64,000 bases of DNA from NCBI RefSeq assembly GCF_036409475.1, contig NZ_JAYRCK010000028.1, forward strand, positions 9,906 through 73,905. Reading direction: 5' to 3'. Below the pieces are notes generated by a model, which ran no database searches, was not told the DNA's origin, and saw only the letters and a list, made by a program, of their open reading frames with translations. The position numbers and the translations under genes are program-made. Of this stretch, positions 26,208 to 34,805 are shown in pieces (within the stretch, counting starts at the first letter, position 1; every line of letters starts with the position of its first letter). Source of the stretch: Scandinavium sp036409475. Lineage in GTDB: Bacteria > Pseudomonadota > Gammaproteobacteria > Enterobacterales > Enterobacteriaceae.

Positions 26208-26266
26208 TTGACTTATGGTTGCCTGGGCAATAATATCGCCAGCAACTAAACTACTTGCCAGGGCAA
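26208..26266 (+). promoter_or_regulatory. marRAB promoter and marO operators
   Basis: -35 TTGACT (26208-26213), 17 bp spacer, -10 TAATAT (26231-26236). Two MarR sites overlap it: TTGCCTGGGCAA (26219-26230) and TTGCCAGGGCAA (26255-26266). These are identical in core to sites I and II of E. coli marO. Confidence 0.93.
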
Positions 26267-26271
26267 CCTTT

Positions 26272-26706
26272 GTGAAAAGCACCAGTGATCTGTTTAACGA
26301 AATCATCCCACTCGGTCGCTTGATCCATATGGTCAACCAGAAAAAAGACAGGCTCCTGAATGATTATCTGTCGCCTATGGATATCACTGCCTCGCAGTTC
26401 AAAACGCTGTGTTCAATTCGTTGTGAAGTGTGCATCACCCCGGTTGAACTGAAAAAAGCGTTATCGGTCGACCTGGGTGCGCTCACCCGCATGCTCGACC
26501 GCCTGGCATGTAAAGGCTGGATTGAACGCCTGCCAAACCCGAATGACAAACGCGGCGTGCTGGTGCAATTGACACCGGACGGCGCAGCAATATGTGAGCA
26601 ATGCCACCAGTTGGTGGGACAGAACCTGCATCAGGAATTGACAAAAAACTTAACGGCGGATGAGGTCGCAGCCCTTGAGCTTCTGCTCAAGAAAATCCTG
26701 CCGTAA
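26272..26706 (+). CDS. marR: Multiple antibiotic resistance repressor
   Basis: 144 residues from the GTG at 26272, exactly the E. coli length and the same start codon type; the longer frame runs through the operator. It is a dimeric winged-helix repressor that binds marO and is released by salicylate or oxidation. The sequence SVDLGALTRMLDRLACKGW is the DNA-recognition region, and the redox-active cysteine at position 80 of E. coli is present in RLACKGWIERLPN. Confidence 0.96.
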   Translation: MKSTSDLFNEIIPLGRLIHMVNQKKDRLLNDYLSPMDITASQFKTLCSIRCEVCITPVELKKALSVDLGALTRMLDRLACKGWIERLPNPNDKRGVLVQLTPDGAAICEQCHQLVGQNLHQELTKNLTADEVAALELLLKKILP

Positions 26707-26726
26707 CAGATCAAAGGGGTAAGACG

Positions 26727-27110
26727 ATGTCCAGACGTAATACTGACGCTATCACTATTCATAGCATTTTGGACTGGATCGAGAGCAATCTGGAATCGCC
26801 GCTGTCGCTGGAAAAGGTGTCAGAGCGTTCGGGTTACTCCAAATGGCACCTGCAACGGATGTTTAAGAAAGAGACCGGACATTCACTAGGTCAATACATC
26901 CGCAGCCGTAAGCTCACTGAAATCGCACAGAAGCTGAAAGAGAGTAACGAGCCGATCCTGTATCTGGCCGAACGTTATGGTTTCGAGTCACAGCAAACCC
27001 TGACGCGGACTTTTAAGAACTATTTCGACGTGCCGCCGCATAAATATCGCATTACCAATATGCCCGGTGAATCACGTTATCTGATGCCGCTTAATCACTG
27101 TAATTGTTAA
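26727..27110 (+). CDS. marA: AraC/XylS-type activator of multiple resistance
   Basis: 127 residues, almost identical to E. coli MarA: two helix-turn-helix units (LEKVSERSGYSKWHLQRMFK and ILYLAERYGFESQQTLTRTF) without an effector domain. It activates acrAB, tolC, micF and its own operon. It lies 20 bp after marR in the operon. Confidence 0.97.
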   Translation: MSRRNTDAITIHSILDWIESNLESPLSLEKVSERSGYSKWHLQRMFKKETGHSLGQYIRSRKLTEIAQKLKESNEPILYLAERYGFESQQTLTRTFKNYFDVPPHKYRITNMPGESRYLMPLNHCNC

Positions 27111-27139
27111 TCGCCTGCTAAAGACGTATCGAGGAAAAA

Positions 27140-27358
27140 ATGAAACTGTTCGCCTCCGCCGCCCTCACCTTGTTGGTACTGGTCTCCGGCCAGAGTTTTG
27201 CGGAGCAATCCACTCACCCGGCCAGTCGCGGTGCTCATGACACCATGATAATGCCGTCAGCCCAGGATAAATCTCCGTTCGATTTTAACCATATGGGCTC
27301 TGGCAGTGATAAGTCCGACGAACTGGGCGTACCTTACTATAACGGAAACTCCCAGTAA
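27140..27358 (+). CDS. marB: MarB, periplasmic modulator of mar
   Basis: 72 residues with a signal peptide (LFASAALTLLVLVSGQSFA) and a short mature part ending GVPYYNGNSQ. It is the third gene of marRAB; in E. coli it lowers marA levels by an unclear route. The start has GAGG upstream. Confidence 0.92.
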   Translation: MKLFASAALTLLVLVSGQSFAEQSTHPASRGAHDTMIMPSAQDKSPFDFNHMGSGSDKSDELGVPYYNGNSQ

Positions 27359-27365
27359 CTTTTTT

Positions 27366-27388
27366 GCCCCGCGGATGCGGGGCCTTTT
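27366..27388 (+). terminator. marRAB terminator
   Basis: GCCCCGC-GGAT-GCGGGGC followed by CTTTTT: a strong rho-independent terminator, 8 bp after the marB stop. Confidence 0.9.
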
Positions 27389-27400
27389 TATGTCCGCGAT

Positions 27401-28300
27401 TTACCCCTGCACCGCTTTTACCCGCCGAAAGCGCAATCCGAAGACGTTGATATACAGCCCCGCCATAATCAGCACCGCCCCCATCAGTTGCAACGTGGAC
27501 AGCGTTTCGCCAAGCAGCAAAGCCGCACTGGCGATACCCACTACGGGAACAAGCAGCGAAAGCGGTGCCACACGCCACGTTTCATAACGCCCAAGCAGCG
27601 AGCCCCAAATGCCGTACCCAACAATCGTGGCCACGAACGCCAGATAGACCAGCGACAAAATGGTCGTGAGGTCGATATTCACCAGGCTTTGCACCATCAG
27701 CGTCGGGCCATCGAGCAGATAAGAGGCAAGCATAAACGGCAGAATCGGGATCAACGCACTCCACACCACTAACGACATCACCGCAGGGCGTGCCGGAAGC
27801 TGCATGATTTTCTTGTTGAAGATATTCCCGCAGGCCCAGCTGAAGGCCGCCGCCAGTGTCAGCATAAAACCGAGCATCGCCACCTGTTGTCCGTTCAGAC
27901 TGGCCTCAATCAACACCAGCACACCAAACACGGCCAGAGTGATCCCCGCAAGCTGCTTGCCCTGAAGCCGTTCGCCGAAGGCGAATGCACCAAGAATAAT
28001 GGTGAAGAAAGCCTGCGCCTGCAGAACCAGCGACGCCAGGCCCGCAGGCATTCCGAATTTAATCGCGCAGAACAGAAAGGCAAACTGACCAAAGCTGATA
28101 GTCAGGCCGTACCCCAACAGCAACGACAACGGGATTCTGGGGCGAGCAACGAAGAAAATGGCCGGAAAGGCGACGAGCGTAAAGCGCAAACCCGCCAACA
28201 TCAGCGGCGGCATGTTGTGCAGACCCAGCTTGATGACCACAAAGTTCAATCCCCAGACCACCACCACTAACAGCGCCAACAACCCGTCTTTCCGCGTCAT
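27401..28300 (-). CDS. eamA: Cysteine/O-acetylserine exporter
   Basis: 299 residues from Met 28300 (MTRKDGLLALLVVVVWG), exactly the E. coli EamA length; 33 extra upstream codons have no homology. Ten predicted transmembrane helices in two EamA (DMT) repeats. In E. coli it exports cysteine-pathway metabolites. It is convergent with marB, as in E. coli. Confidence 0.95.
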   Translation of the reverse strand: MTRKDGLLALLVVVVWGLNFVVIKLGLHNMPPLMLAGLRFTLVAFPAIFFVARPRIPLSLLLGYGLTISFGQFAFLFCAIKFGMPAGLASLVLQAQAFFTIILGAFAFGERLQGKQLAGITLAVFGVLVLIEASLNGQQVAMLGFMLTLAAAFSWACGNIFNKKIMQLPARPAVMSLVVWSALIPILPFMLASYLLDGPTLMVQSLVNIDLTTILSLVYLAFVATIVGYGIWGSLLGRYETWRVAPLSLLVPVVGIASAALLLGETLSTLQLMGAVLIMAGLYINVFGLRFRRVKAVQG

Positions 28301-28541
28301 ACCCTGCCTCTGAATGTTTAAATTTTTGTAAACAGGATCAAGGTAACGAAAAAAACGCACAAGGAACAGATTATTCATTCTGGCAGGCAGTCGGGGCACG
28401 GATGGATAAATTGGGATCTATACAAGCCCCTTATGCCGTGATAATTCTGATACGGCACAACACAATAACTCAATTATTTTCCCTAAATCATTCGCGTCGC
28501 AGAAAGGCGGCGTGAAGTATGACGGGAATGTCGGTGAAAAA

Positions 28542-29735
28542 ATGAAAGCCTCCGTTAAACGTTCGACCTCAGCGCTGCTGGTGTCGTCGTTGCTGTTGAC
28601 TATCGGGCGCGGTGCGACGCTGCCTTTTATGACCATCTATCTGACACGTCAGTACGGCATGAGCGTGGAAGCCATCGGCTATGCGCTTACTATCGCCCTG
28701 ACTATCGGGGTGGTATTTAGCCTGGGCTTTGGCATTCTGGCGGATAAATTCGATAAGAAACTCTACATGATTGTGGCTATCCTCGCGTTTATTGCCGGGT
28801 TTGCCGCCATTCCTGTGGTGAATAATGTCACGCTGGTAGTCTTTTTCTTCTCGCTGATTAACTGCGCCTATTCGGTTTTTTCTACGGTACTGAAAGCCTG
28901 GTTTGCCGACGTGTTAACGCCCGGCGAAAAAGCTCGCATTTTTTCCCTGAACTACAGCTTCCTGAATATCGGCTGGACAATTGGGCCGCCGATTGGCACC
29001 TGGCTTGTGATGTACAGCCTGCAACTGCCTTTTTGGCTGGCAGCCGTTTGCGCGGCGTTCCCGTTGGTGTTTATTCAGTTTTTCGTCCAGCGCGTCAGTA
29101 TCTCTGCTGAAGAGAAAGCCGCGACTGTCTGGCAGCCCTCGGTGCTGTTAAAAGACCGGGCGTTGTTCTGGTTCACGCTCTCTGGCTTGCTGGCCTCTTA
29201 CGTTGGCGGTTCCTTCGCGACCTGCATTTCACAATACGTTCTGAGCATGGGTGATGATGCCGATTTCGCGCAGAAAGTGGTTTCTGTGGTGCTACCGGTT
29301 AACGCCGTGGTGGTGGTCAGTTTGCAATACTTCGTGGGGCGTAAAATTTCCACCCGCAATATTCGTCCTCTGATGGTGGTCGGCACACTCTGTTTCCTGC
29401 TTGGGCTGGGCGGATTTATCTTCTCTGGAGAGAATCTGGTCTATTGGGGCATTGCCGCGGCGGTGTTTACCCTTGGCGAAATAATCTATGCGCCGGGGGA
29501 ATATATGCTTATCGACAACATCGCCCCGCCGGGGATGAAAGCGAGCTACTTTTCTGCTCAGGCGCTGGGCTGGCTGGGTGCAGCGGCGAATCCGATGGTC
29601 ACCGGGATTATCCTGACGAATCTTCCGGCGTGGACGCTGTTTGCCATCATGATGCTCGCTATCGTGCTGGCGTGGTTGATGATCCTGCGCGGGATGAGCG
29701 TTAAAGCCTGGGACGGTGAGCTGAAAACCGCCTAA
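28542..29735 (+). CDS. ydeE: MFS exporter YdeE
   Basis: 397 residues from ATG 28542 (MKASVKRSTSALL), which aligns with the start of E. coli YdeE; a GTG at 28512 with AAAGG is an alternative. Twelve transmembrane helices; LTIGRGATLPFMTIYL and FSLGFGILADKFDKKLY (the loop 2-3 motif) are conserved. In E. coli it is linked to dipeptide and arabinose efflux. It is divergent from eamA as in E. coli. A fragment of the miniature element starts at its stop codon. Confidence 0.9.
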   Translation: MKASVKRSTSALLVSSLLLTIGRGATLPFMTIYLTRQYGMSVEAIGYALTIALTIGVVFSLGFGILADKFDKKLYMIVAILAFIAGFAAIPVVNNVTLVVFFFSLINCAYSVFSTVLKAWFADVLTPGEKARIFSLNYSFLNIGWTIGPPIGTWLVMYSLQLPFWLAAVCAAFPLVFIQFFVQRVSISAEEKAATVWQPSVLLKDRALFWFTLSGLLASYVGGSFATCISQYVLSMGDDADFAQKVVSVVLPVNAVVVVSLQYFVGRKISTRNIRPLMVVGTLCFLLGLGGFIFSGENLVYWGIAAAVFTLGEIIYAPGEYMLIDNIAPPGMKASYFSAQALGWLGAAANPMVTGIILTNLPAWTLFAIMMLAIVLAWLMILRGMSVKAWDGELKTA

Positions 29736-29763
29736 ACCACGCTTTTTCCTTCTTTGTCTGCAA
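29734..29763 (+). repeat. Fragment of the miniature element (3' end)
   Basis: AACCACGCTTTTTCCTTCTT and the following TTGT match the right end of the 141 bp element (one substitution before the TIR is lost). It lies between the ydeE stop and a terminator hairpin, again in a convergent intergenic region. Confidence 0.7.
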
Positions 29764-29767
29764 TTTA

Positions 29768-29794
29768 AACGGCCTGATTTTCAGGCCGTTTTTT
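29768..29794. terminator. Shared terminator of ydeE and zinT
   Basis: AACGGCCTGA-TTT-TCAGGCCGTT followed by TTTT on the plus strand, and preceded by AAATT for the other strand, so it can work in both directions. Confidence 0.85.
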
Positions 29795-29797
29795 CTG

Positions 29798-30439
29798 TCA
29801 GTGGTGCAGCATTTCATCTACGACCTGGTGGATATAAAGCTGGTCGGGATAGTAAGTCGGCCAGTTTTTCATCTCTTCCAGCAGCGCGGCCTGTGAAGTA
29901 TTGCCGGTAAAAATATGGAAGTGCTGAGATTTGCGCGGGCCGATGATGTGGTCGCTGAACTGCACATATTTCGGGGCCTGGCTGGCGCTATCATCACAGG
30001 CAAAAAGATAACGCACGCCCTTCTTCCCTGACGAATAGTTCAGGATCTTAAAGCCCTCATAGCGGTAGCGGCAGGAGACAATATTATTGGGGGTATGAAA
30101 TTCAATGATATTGTTTTCAATCGCAATTTTACCAACATTGGTTTGATAGCCGGTACGATAATAGGCTTTGATCTGTTCGAAAGATTTACTGCCCTCTTTT
30201 TCCGCCTTTTTCTGGAATACCGGGTCAAGGCTGCCGTTCACCAGTAAAGGGTAAACCGACTGCCAGATCCCTTCCCAATCCGCCAACTTACGGTCTTTGA
30301 CGTTGCTGTCATCAAACACGCCCTTAGCGGCCTGTTGTTCAACTTCCGTCATGGCGTGCCCATGCGAATGGGCGAAAGCTCCGCTGCTTGCCAGCAGCCC
30401 CAGAAAAATCATTGTCAGAGATAAACGTGAAACGGCCAT
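29798..30439 (-). CDS. zinT: Periplasmic zinc-binding protein
   Basis: 213 residues: signal peptide (LGLLASSGAFA), a short His-rich segment (HSHGHAMTEVEQQ) and the ZinT/YodA calycin-like domain with HFHIFTGN and the C-terminal HH. It binds zinc under starvation and passes it to ZnuA. A textbook Zur box precedes it. In E. coli zinT lies elsewhere, so its place here is part of the inserted block. Confidence 0.95.
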   Translation of the reverse strand: MAVSRLSLTMIFLGLLASSGAFAHSHGHAMTEVEQQAAKGVFDDSNVKDRKLADWEGIWQSVYPLLVNGSLDPVFQKKAEKEGSKSFEQIKAYYRTGYQTNVGKIAIENNIIEFHTPNNIVSCRYRYEGFKILNYSSGKKGVRYLFACDDSASQAPKYVQFSDHIIGPRKSQHFHIFTGNTSQAALLEEMKNWPTYYPDQLYIHQVVDEMLHH

Positions 30440-30466
30440 ACAGATCCCTCAGGTCGATGTGAAAAT

Positions 30467-30489
30467 GAAATGTTATAATATAACATCAC
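30467..30489. promoter_or_regulatory. Zur box upstream of zinT
   Basis: Core TGTTATAATATAACA (30471-30485) is a perfect palindrome and, with its GAAA and TCAC flanks, fits the enterobacterial Zur consensus in nearly every position. Confidence 0.92.
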
Positions 30490-30511
30490 AACCATCAACC
30501 GGAGTGAGACA

Positions 30512-31210
30512 TTAAATCGTCACCAACCCTTTGACCCCTTCCGCCGCCATGTTTTCACCACGCCCTTGCTGAACAATCGCTCCGCGAGACATCACCAGAT
30601 ACTGATCGGCAAGCTCCGCGGCAAAATCATAAAACTGTTCAACCAGCAGAATGGCCATATCGCCCCGTCGAACGAGCTGGCGGATAACCTCGCCAATCTC
30701 TTTAATCACCGAAGGTTGAATGCCTTCTGTCGGCTCATCGAGGATCAGCAGCTGTGGGCGACTTGCCAGCGCGCGGCCTATCGCCAGTTGCTGCTGCTGA
30801 CCACCGGACAGATCGCCGCCTCGCCGCTGTTTCATGGCTCTCAAAACCGGAAACAACTGGTAGATTTCCTCCGGGACTTTTGCGGCTTCTCGGGCAGAAA
30901 ATCGTGACATCCCAAGCAGAAGATTTTCTTCAACGGTCAGGCGAGGAAAAATCTCACGCCCTTGCGGGACATACGCTATCCCGGCCTGCACACGCTGATG
31001 GGGTTTTCGGTGCGTGATGGGCTGGTCACGCCAGTTAACGCTGCCGCTGCGGGCGGGAATTAAGCCCATCAGGCATTTCAGCAGCGTGGTTTTCCCCACG
31101 CCGTTACGCCCAAGCAGACAGGTGATTTCGCCGGGCTCGGCAGTGAAGCTGACGCCGCGCAGAATATGGCTGCCGCCGTAATATTGATGCAGTTCCTGAA
31201 CCTGTAACAT
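30512..31210 (-). CDS. urtE: Urea ABC transporter, ATPase 2
   Basis: 232 residues, LivF-like. Walker A GRNGVGKTT (34-42), signature LSGGQQQQLAIGRAL, Walker B LLILDEPTEGIQPS. It is the second ATPase of the UrtABCDE urea importer and lies last in the operon, 9 bp after urtD. EGIQPS after Walker B is typical of UrtE as distinct from LivF. Confidence 0.93.
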   Translation of the reverse strand: MLQVQELHQYYGGSHILRGVSFTAEPGEITCLLGRNGVGKTTLLKCLMGLIPARSGSVNWRDQPITHRKPHQRVQAGIAYVPQGREIFPRLTVEENLLLGMSRFSAREAAKVPEEIYQLFPVLRAMKQRRGGDLSGGQQQQLAIGRALASRPQLLILDEPTEGIQPSVIKEIGEVIRQLVRRGDMAILLVEQFYDFAAELADQYLVMSRGAIVQQGRGENMAAEGVKGLVTI

Positions 31211-31219
31211 AGTGACTCC

Positions 31220-32020
31220 TTAGCGCCCAAGGTAAACGTCGATCACTTGCTCATTCGCCTGCACTTCTTTCAGCGAACCTTCCGCCAGAACCTGGCCCTG
31301 ATGCAGTACTGTCACCTTGTCGGCGATGGTTTCGACAAACCCCATATCGTGCTCAACCACCATCAGCGAATGCTTGCCGGAAAGCGTGCGAAACAGTTCA
31401 GCGGTGTATTCAGTTTCGGCATCGGTCATGCCTGCGGCGGGTTCATCGAGCAGCAGCAAATGCGGCTCCTGAACCAGCAGCATGCCGATTTCCAGAAACT
31501 GCTTTTGCCCATGTGAAAGCATCCCGGCGCGACGAGCGCGATCGCCTTCCAGACGCAGCAGTTGCAGGACCTCATCGAGCCTGTCCTGCTGCTCACCGCT
31601 GAGTGTTGCCCACAGGCTGGCCCAGACAGAGCGATCGCCTTTCATCGCCAGTTCGAGGTTTTCCGCGACCGTTAGCGCTTCAAACACCGTCGGTTTCTGG
31701 AATTTGCGGCCAATTCCCTGACGGGCAATCGCCCCCGGATCGAGTGCAGTCAAATCCACAGACTGATCGTAAATCGCCCTGCCGCTTTGCGGCCGCGTTT
31801 TGCCGGTAATCACATCCATCAGCGTGGTTTTCCCCGCCCCGTTGGGGCCAATCACGCAGCGAAGTTCGCCGACGCCAATCTCTAACGTGAGATCGGTTAG
31901 AGCCTGAAAACCGTCGAAATTAACGTTGATGTTCTCAAGTTGAAGCACCGGGTCTGTCTGGTCGCGATAGCGGTCACCCGGTAACTGGCGGGTGAAAAGT
32001 CCTTCATCGGGTTGCATCAT
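31220..32020 (-). CDS. urtD: Urea ABC transporter, ATPase 1
   Basis: 266 residues, LivG-like. Walker A GPNGAGKTT, the UrtD variant signature LSHGQKQFLEI, and Walker B LLLLDEPAAGMTDAET. Its ATG overlaps the urtC stop codon (ATGA), which indicates translational coupling; AAAGGAG lies inside the end of urtC. Confidence 0.94.
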   Translation of the reverse strand: MMQPDEGLFTRQLPGDRYRDQTDPVLQLENINVNFDGFQALTDLTLEIGVGELRCVIGPNGAGKTTLMDVITGKTRPQSGRAIYDQSVDLTALDPGAIARQGIGRKFQKPTVFEALTVAENLELAMKGDRSVWASLWATLSGEQQDRLDEVLQLLRLEGDRARRAGMLSHGQKQFLEIGMLLVQEPHLLLLDEPAAGMTDAETEYTAELFRTLSGKHSLMVVEHDMGFVETIADKVTVLHQGQVLAEGSLKEVQANEQVIDVYLGR

Positions 32021-33090
32021 TTGTCTCCTTTACGCAGCAGGCCAATCACTCCGCGCGGCAAAAACAACGTTACGACGATAAAAATCAGCCCCAGAAACAG
32101 CTGCCAGTATTCCGGCATGGCAACGGTGAAGAAGCTTTTGGCGCCATTCACCAGCCCTGCGCCGAGAATGGGCCCGATTAACGTGCCTCTTCCGCCAAGC
32201 GCTACCCAGATGGCGGCTTCGATGGAATTTGTCGGCGACATTTCGCCCGGGTTGATGATCCCCACTTGCGGCACGTACAGCGCGCCTGCCAGACCGCAGA
32301 GCACGGCAGACAACGTCCACACCAGCAGCTTGAAGCCACGCGGATCGTAGCCGCAAAACATCAGGCGGTTTTCGGCATCGCGAACGGCGGTCAGAATGCG
32401 GCCAAATTTACTGCGAGTCAGCGCAAACCCTATCGCCAGCGTCGCCAGAAGCAGCAGCACTGTCGCCAGAAAGAGCGCCGCACGGGTTCCCGTCGCCGTA
32501 ATGGGGAAGCCAAGAAGGGTCGTAAATCCGGTGAACCCGTTATTGCCGCCGAACCCCGTTTCATTACGGAAGAACAGCAGCATGCCGGCATAGGTCAGCG
32601 CCTGCGTCATAATTGAGAAATAGACGCCTTTGATTTTCGAGCGGAAAGCAAACCAGCCAAAAATCAGCGCCAGCACACCAGGCACCAGTATCACCAGCAA
32701 TAAAGCCCAGGCAAAATGCTGAGTGCCCCACCAGTACCACGGCAGCTCGCTCCAGGACAAAAAGGACATGAACGCTGGCAGGCCATCGCCCGCGGCCTGA
32801 CGCATCAAATACATTCCCATCGCGTAGCCGCCAAGGGCAAAGAACAGCCCGTGCCCGAGAGAAAGCAAGCCTGCGTATCCCCACACCAAATCCAGCGCTA
32901 CCGCCACGACGGCATAACAAAGAACTTTGCCGACAAGCGTTAATGTCCAGGTCGAGACGGCAAAGGGATGTGTCGCGGGCAACAATGCCAAAAAGGGCAT
33001 AATCAGCAGCGCAATGGCTGCCGCGACACCGACCCAGCGAAGTGGGCGCGGCGTTTTACGCACAAGCGTTAACGTTAATGGCTGGCTCAT
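32017..33090 (-). CDS. urtC: Urea ABC transporter, permease 2
   Basis: 357 residues with about ten transmembrane helices (LivM type). VWGYAGLLSLGHGLFFALGG and the GRILTAVRDAENRLMFCGYD loop are the branched-chain-permease signatures that contact the ATPase. It overlaps urtB by one base and urtD by four. Confidence 0.94.
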   Translation of the reverse strand: MSQPLTLTLVRKTPRPLRWVGVAAAIALLIMPFLALLPATHPFAVSTWTLTLVGKVLCYAVVAVALDLVWGYAGLLSLGHGLFFALGGYAMGMYLMRQAAGDGLPAFMSFLSWSELPWYWWGTQHFAWALLLVILVPGVLALIFGWFAFRSKIKGVYFSIMTQALTYAGMLLFFRNETGFGGNNGFTGFTTLLGFPITATGTRAALFLATVLLLLATLAIGFALTRSKFGRILTAVRDAENRLMFCGYDPRGFKLLVWTLSAVLCGLAGALYVPQVGIINPGEMSPTNSIEAAIWVALGGRGTLIGPILGAGLVNGAKSFFTVAMPEYWQLFLGLIFIVVTLFLPRGVIGLLRKGDK

Positions 33091-34658
33091 CAGTCAATGA
33101 CCCTCCCTTTCAATGCGAACAGGCCTTGCGGGCGTTTCTGAATAAACAGAATGATCAGCACCAGAATCAAAATTTTGCCGAGTACGGCCCCCATTTGCGG
33201 TTCGAGTATTTTGTTGAAGATCCCAAGGCCAAACGCCGCGACCACGCTTCCGGCAAGCTGACCCACACCGCCAAGCACCACCACCAGAAACGAATCGATG
33301 ATATAACCCTGCCCCAGTTCCGGCCCGACATTGCCCAACTGCGATAACGCCACGCCGCCCAGTCCGGCAATGCCTGAACCCAGCCCAAAAGCGAGCATAT
33401 CAACCCTGCCTGTGGGCACACCGCAGCAGGCGGCCATGGCGCGGTTTTGCGTCACGGCTCGCACATGCAAACCAAGCCGCGTTTTGTTGAGCGTGAGCCA
33501 GGTAAAGAACAATACCAGCGAGACAAAGCCAATCACCACGATGCGGTTCCACGGCAGAACCAGATTTGGCAGAAGTTGAATACCGCCAGAAAGCCACGCT
33601 GGATTGGCAACCTCGACGTTCTGCGCACCAAACAACATGCGAACCAGTTGGATAAGCATCAGGCTGATCCCCCAGGTGGCGAGCAAGGTTTCCAGAGGAC
33701 GACCATAGAGATGGCGTATAACAGTGCGTTCCAGCAGCATGCCGACCCCGCCTGTCACCAGAAACGCGACCGGAAGCGCCAGTACCGGATAGAAAGCCAG
33801 CCATTGTGGCGCAAACTGGGCCAGCGCCTGTTGCACCAGCCAGGTACAGTAAGCCCCAAGCATCAACATTTCGCCATGCGCCATGTTAATCACGCCCAGC
33901 AGACCGTAGGTTATTGCCAGCCCAAGCGCGGCCAGCAGCAGAATGGAGCCGAGGGAAATGCCCATAAACGCCTGGCCAAGAATATCGCCCCAGAATAAAC
34001 GCTGCTGAATGTGCTTCAGGCTTTCAGCCGCTGCCGCTCTCACCCCCGCATCAGATTCTTTGCTCGCATCAGTAAAGGGCAGCAAACGGGCCTGTGTTTC
34101 AGGGTCGCTTGAATGACCGAGCATCACCATCGCCTGTTTACGCACTGCCGCGTTGGGGCTGGTCAGTTGTAAATTAGCGAGGGCAATTTCCAGCTGCTGT
34201 TTAACCCCGGCATCACTCTCAATTTTCAACCGTTGTTCCAGCATTGGCATCAGATCGGGCGAGGCATCACGCTGCAGCGTTCTTGCTGCGCTCACTCTTT
34301 GAGTGACACCGTCACTTACCAGCTGGTGCGTGGCGAGCGCCCCGGACACCAGATTACGCAGCCGGTTAGTCAGACGCACAGGTTTTAAGTCACCTTGTGG
34401 CGTTGCTGCAGCCCCTAGAGCGACGATATTTCCACCCGCCACGCTAAAAGCATGTCGAGCGGAATCGCTACGTAAACTTTCAGCCGATAACGCCTGTAGC
34501 AGCGGTATACGCTGCGGCTGAGGATCGGCGGCCCATTGCTCCAGCAGCGTTGCCTGCTGAGTACGATTCGCCGCCACAAAGGCATCTGCCTCATTCGCCG
34601 CGTGGGCGAATAGTGGCAATAGCCAGACGAGCAGTAGCAGCCGTCGGATCAGTGTCAT
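33090..34658 (-). CDS. urtB: Urea ABC transporter, permease 1
   Basis: 522 residues from Met 34658 (MTLIRRLLLLVW), which has AGGAGG seven bases upstream. After a signal peptide comes a periplasmic helical-repeat region of about 200 residues (repeats such as AVRKQAMVMLGHSSD), which is characteristic of UrtB and absent from LivH, then the LivH-like permease (LGVINMAHGEMLMLGAY). The product heterodimerises with UrtC in the inner membrane. Confidence 0.93.
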   Translation of the reverse strand: MTLIRRLLLLVWLLPLFAHAANEADAFVAANRTQQATLLEQWAADPQPQRIPLLQALSAESLRSDSARHAFSVAGGNIVALGAAATPQGDLKPVRLTNRLRNLVSGALATHQLVSDGVTQRVSAARTLQRDASPDLMPMLEQRLKIESDAGVKQQLEIALANLQLTSPNAAVRKQAMVMLGHSSDPETQARLLPFTDASKESDAGVRAAAAESLKHIQQRLFWGDILGQAFMGISLGSILLLAALGLAITYGLLGVINMAHGEMLMLGAYCTWLVQQALAQFAPQWLAFYPVLALPVAFLVTGGVGMLLERTVIRHLYGRPLETLLATWGISLMLIQLVRMLFGAQNVEVANPAWLSGGIQLLPNLVLPWNRIVVIGFVSLVLFFTWLTLNKTRLGLHVRAVTQNRAMAACCGVPTGRVDMLAFGLGSGIAGLGGVALSQLGNVGPELGQGYIIDSFLVVVLGGVGQLAGSVVAAFGLGIFNKILEPQMGAVLGKILILVLIILFIQKRPQGLFALKGRVID

Positions 34659-34723
34659 GGTCGCCTCCTTTGGCAGTGTTTTATTTGAGGGAGGTGAAGC
34701 GGTTGCAGAATGCCCGGCACGCA

Positions 34724-34794
34724 CCCTCTCCCCAGGGAGAGGGAGAAGGACATTCAGTTCATCATTCAGTCCCCTCTCCCTGAGGGAGAGGGGG
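34724..34794. repeat. Pair of CCCTCTCCC palindromes between urtA and urtB
   Basis: CCCTCTCCC-CAGGGAGAGGG (34724-34743) and the perfect CCCCTCTCCC-TGA-GGGAGAGGGG form (34771-34794) sit in the urtA-urtB gap. Such GC-rich hairpins after a binding-protein gene often protect its mRNA and raise its yield over the permeases. The same CCCTCTCCC repeat is interrupted by the insertion sequence at 62.5 kb. Confidence 0.75.
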
Positions 34795-34805
34795 AAAAGT
34801 CACCG

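Noticed and set aside
32030..34000. Many long ORFs opposite or out of frame with the urt genes
   Set aside because: They are shadows in GC-rich coding DNA; none has a domain, start site or independent homology.
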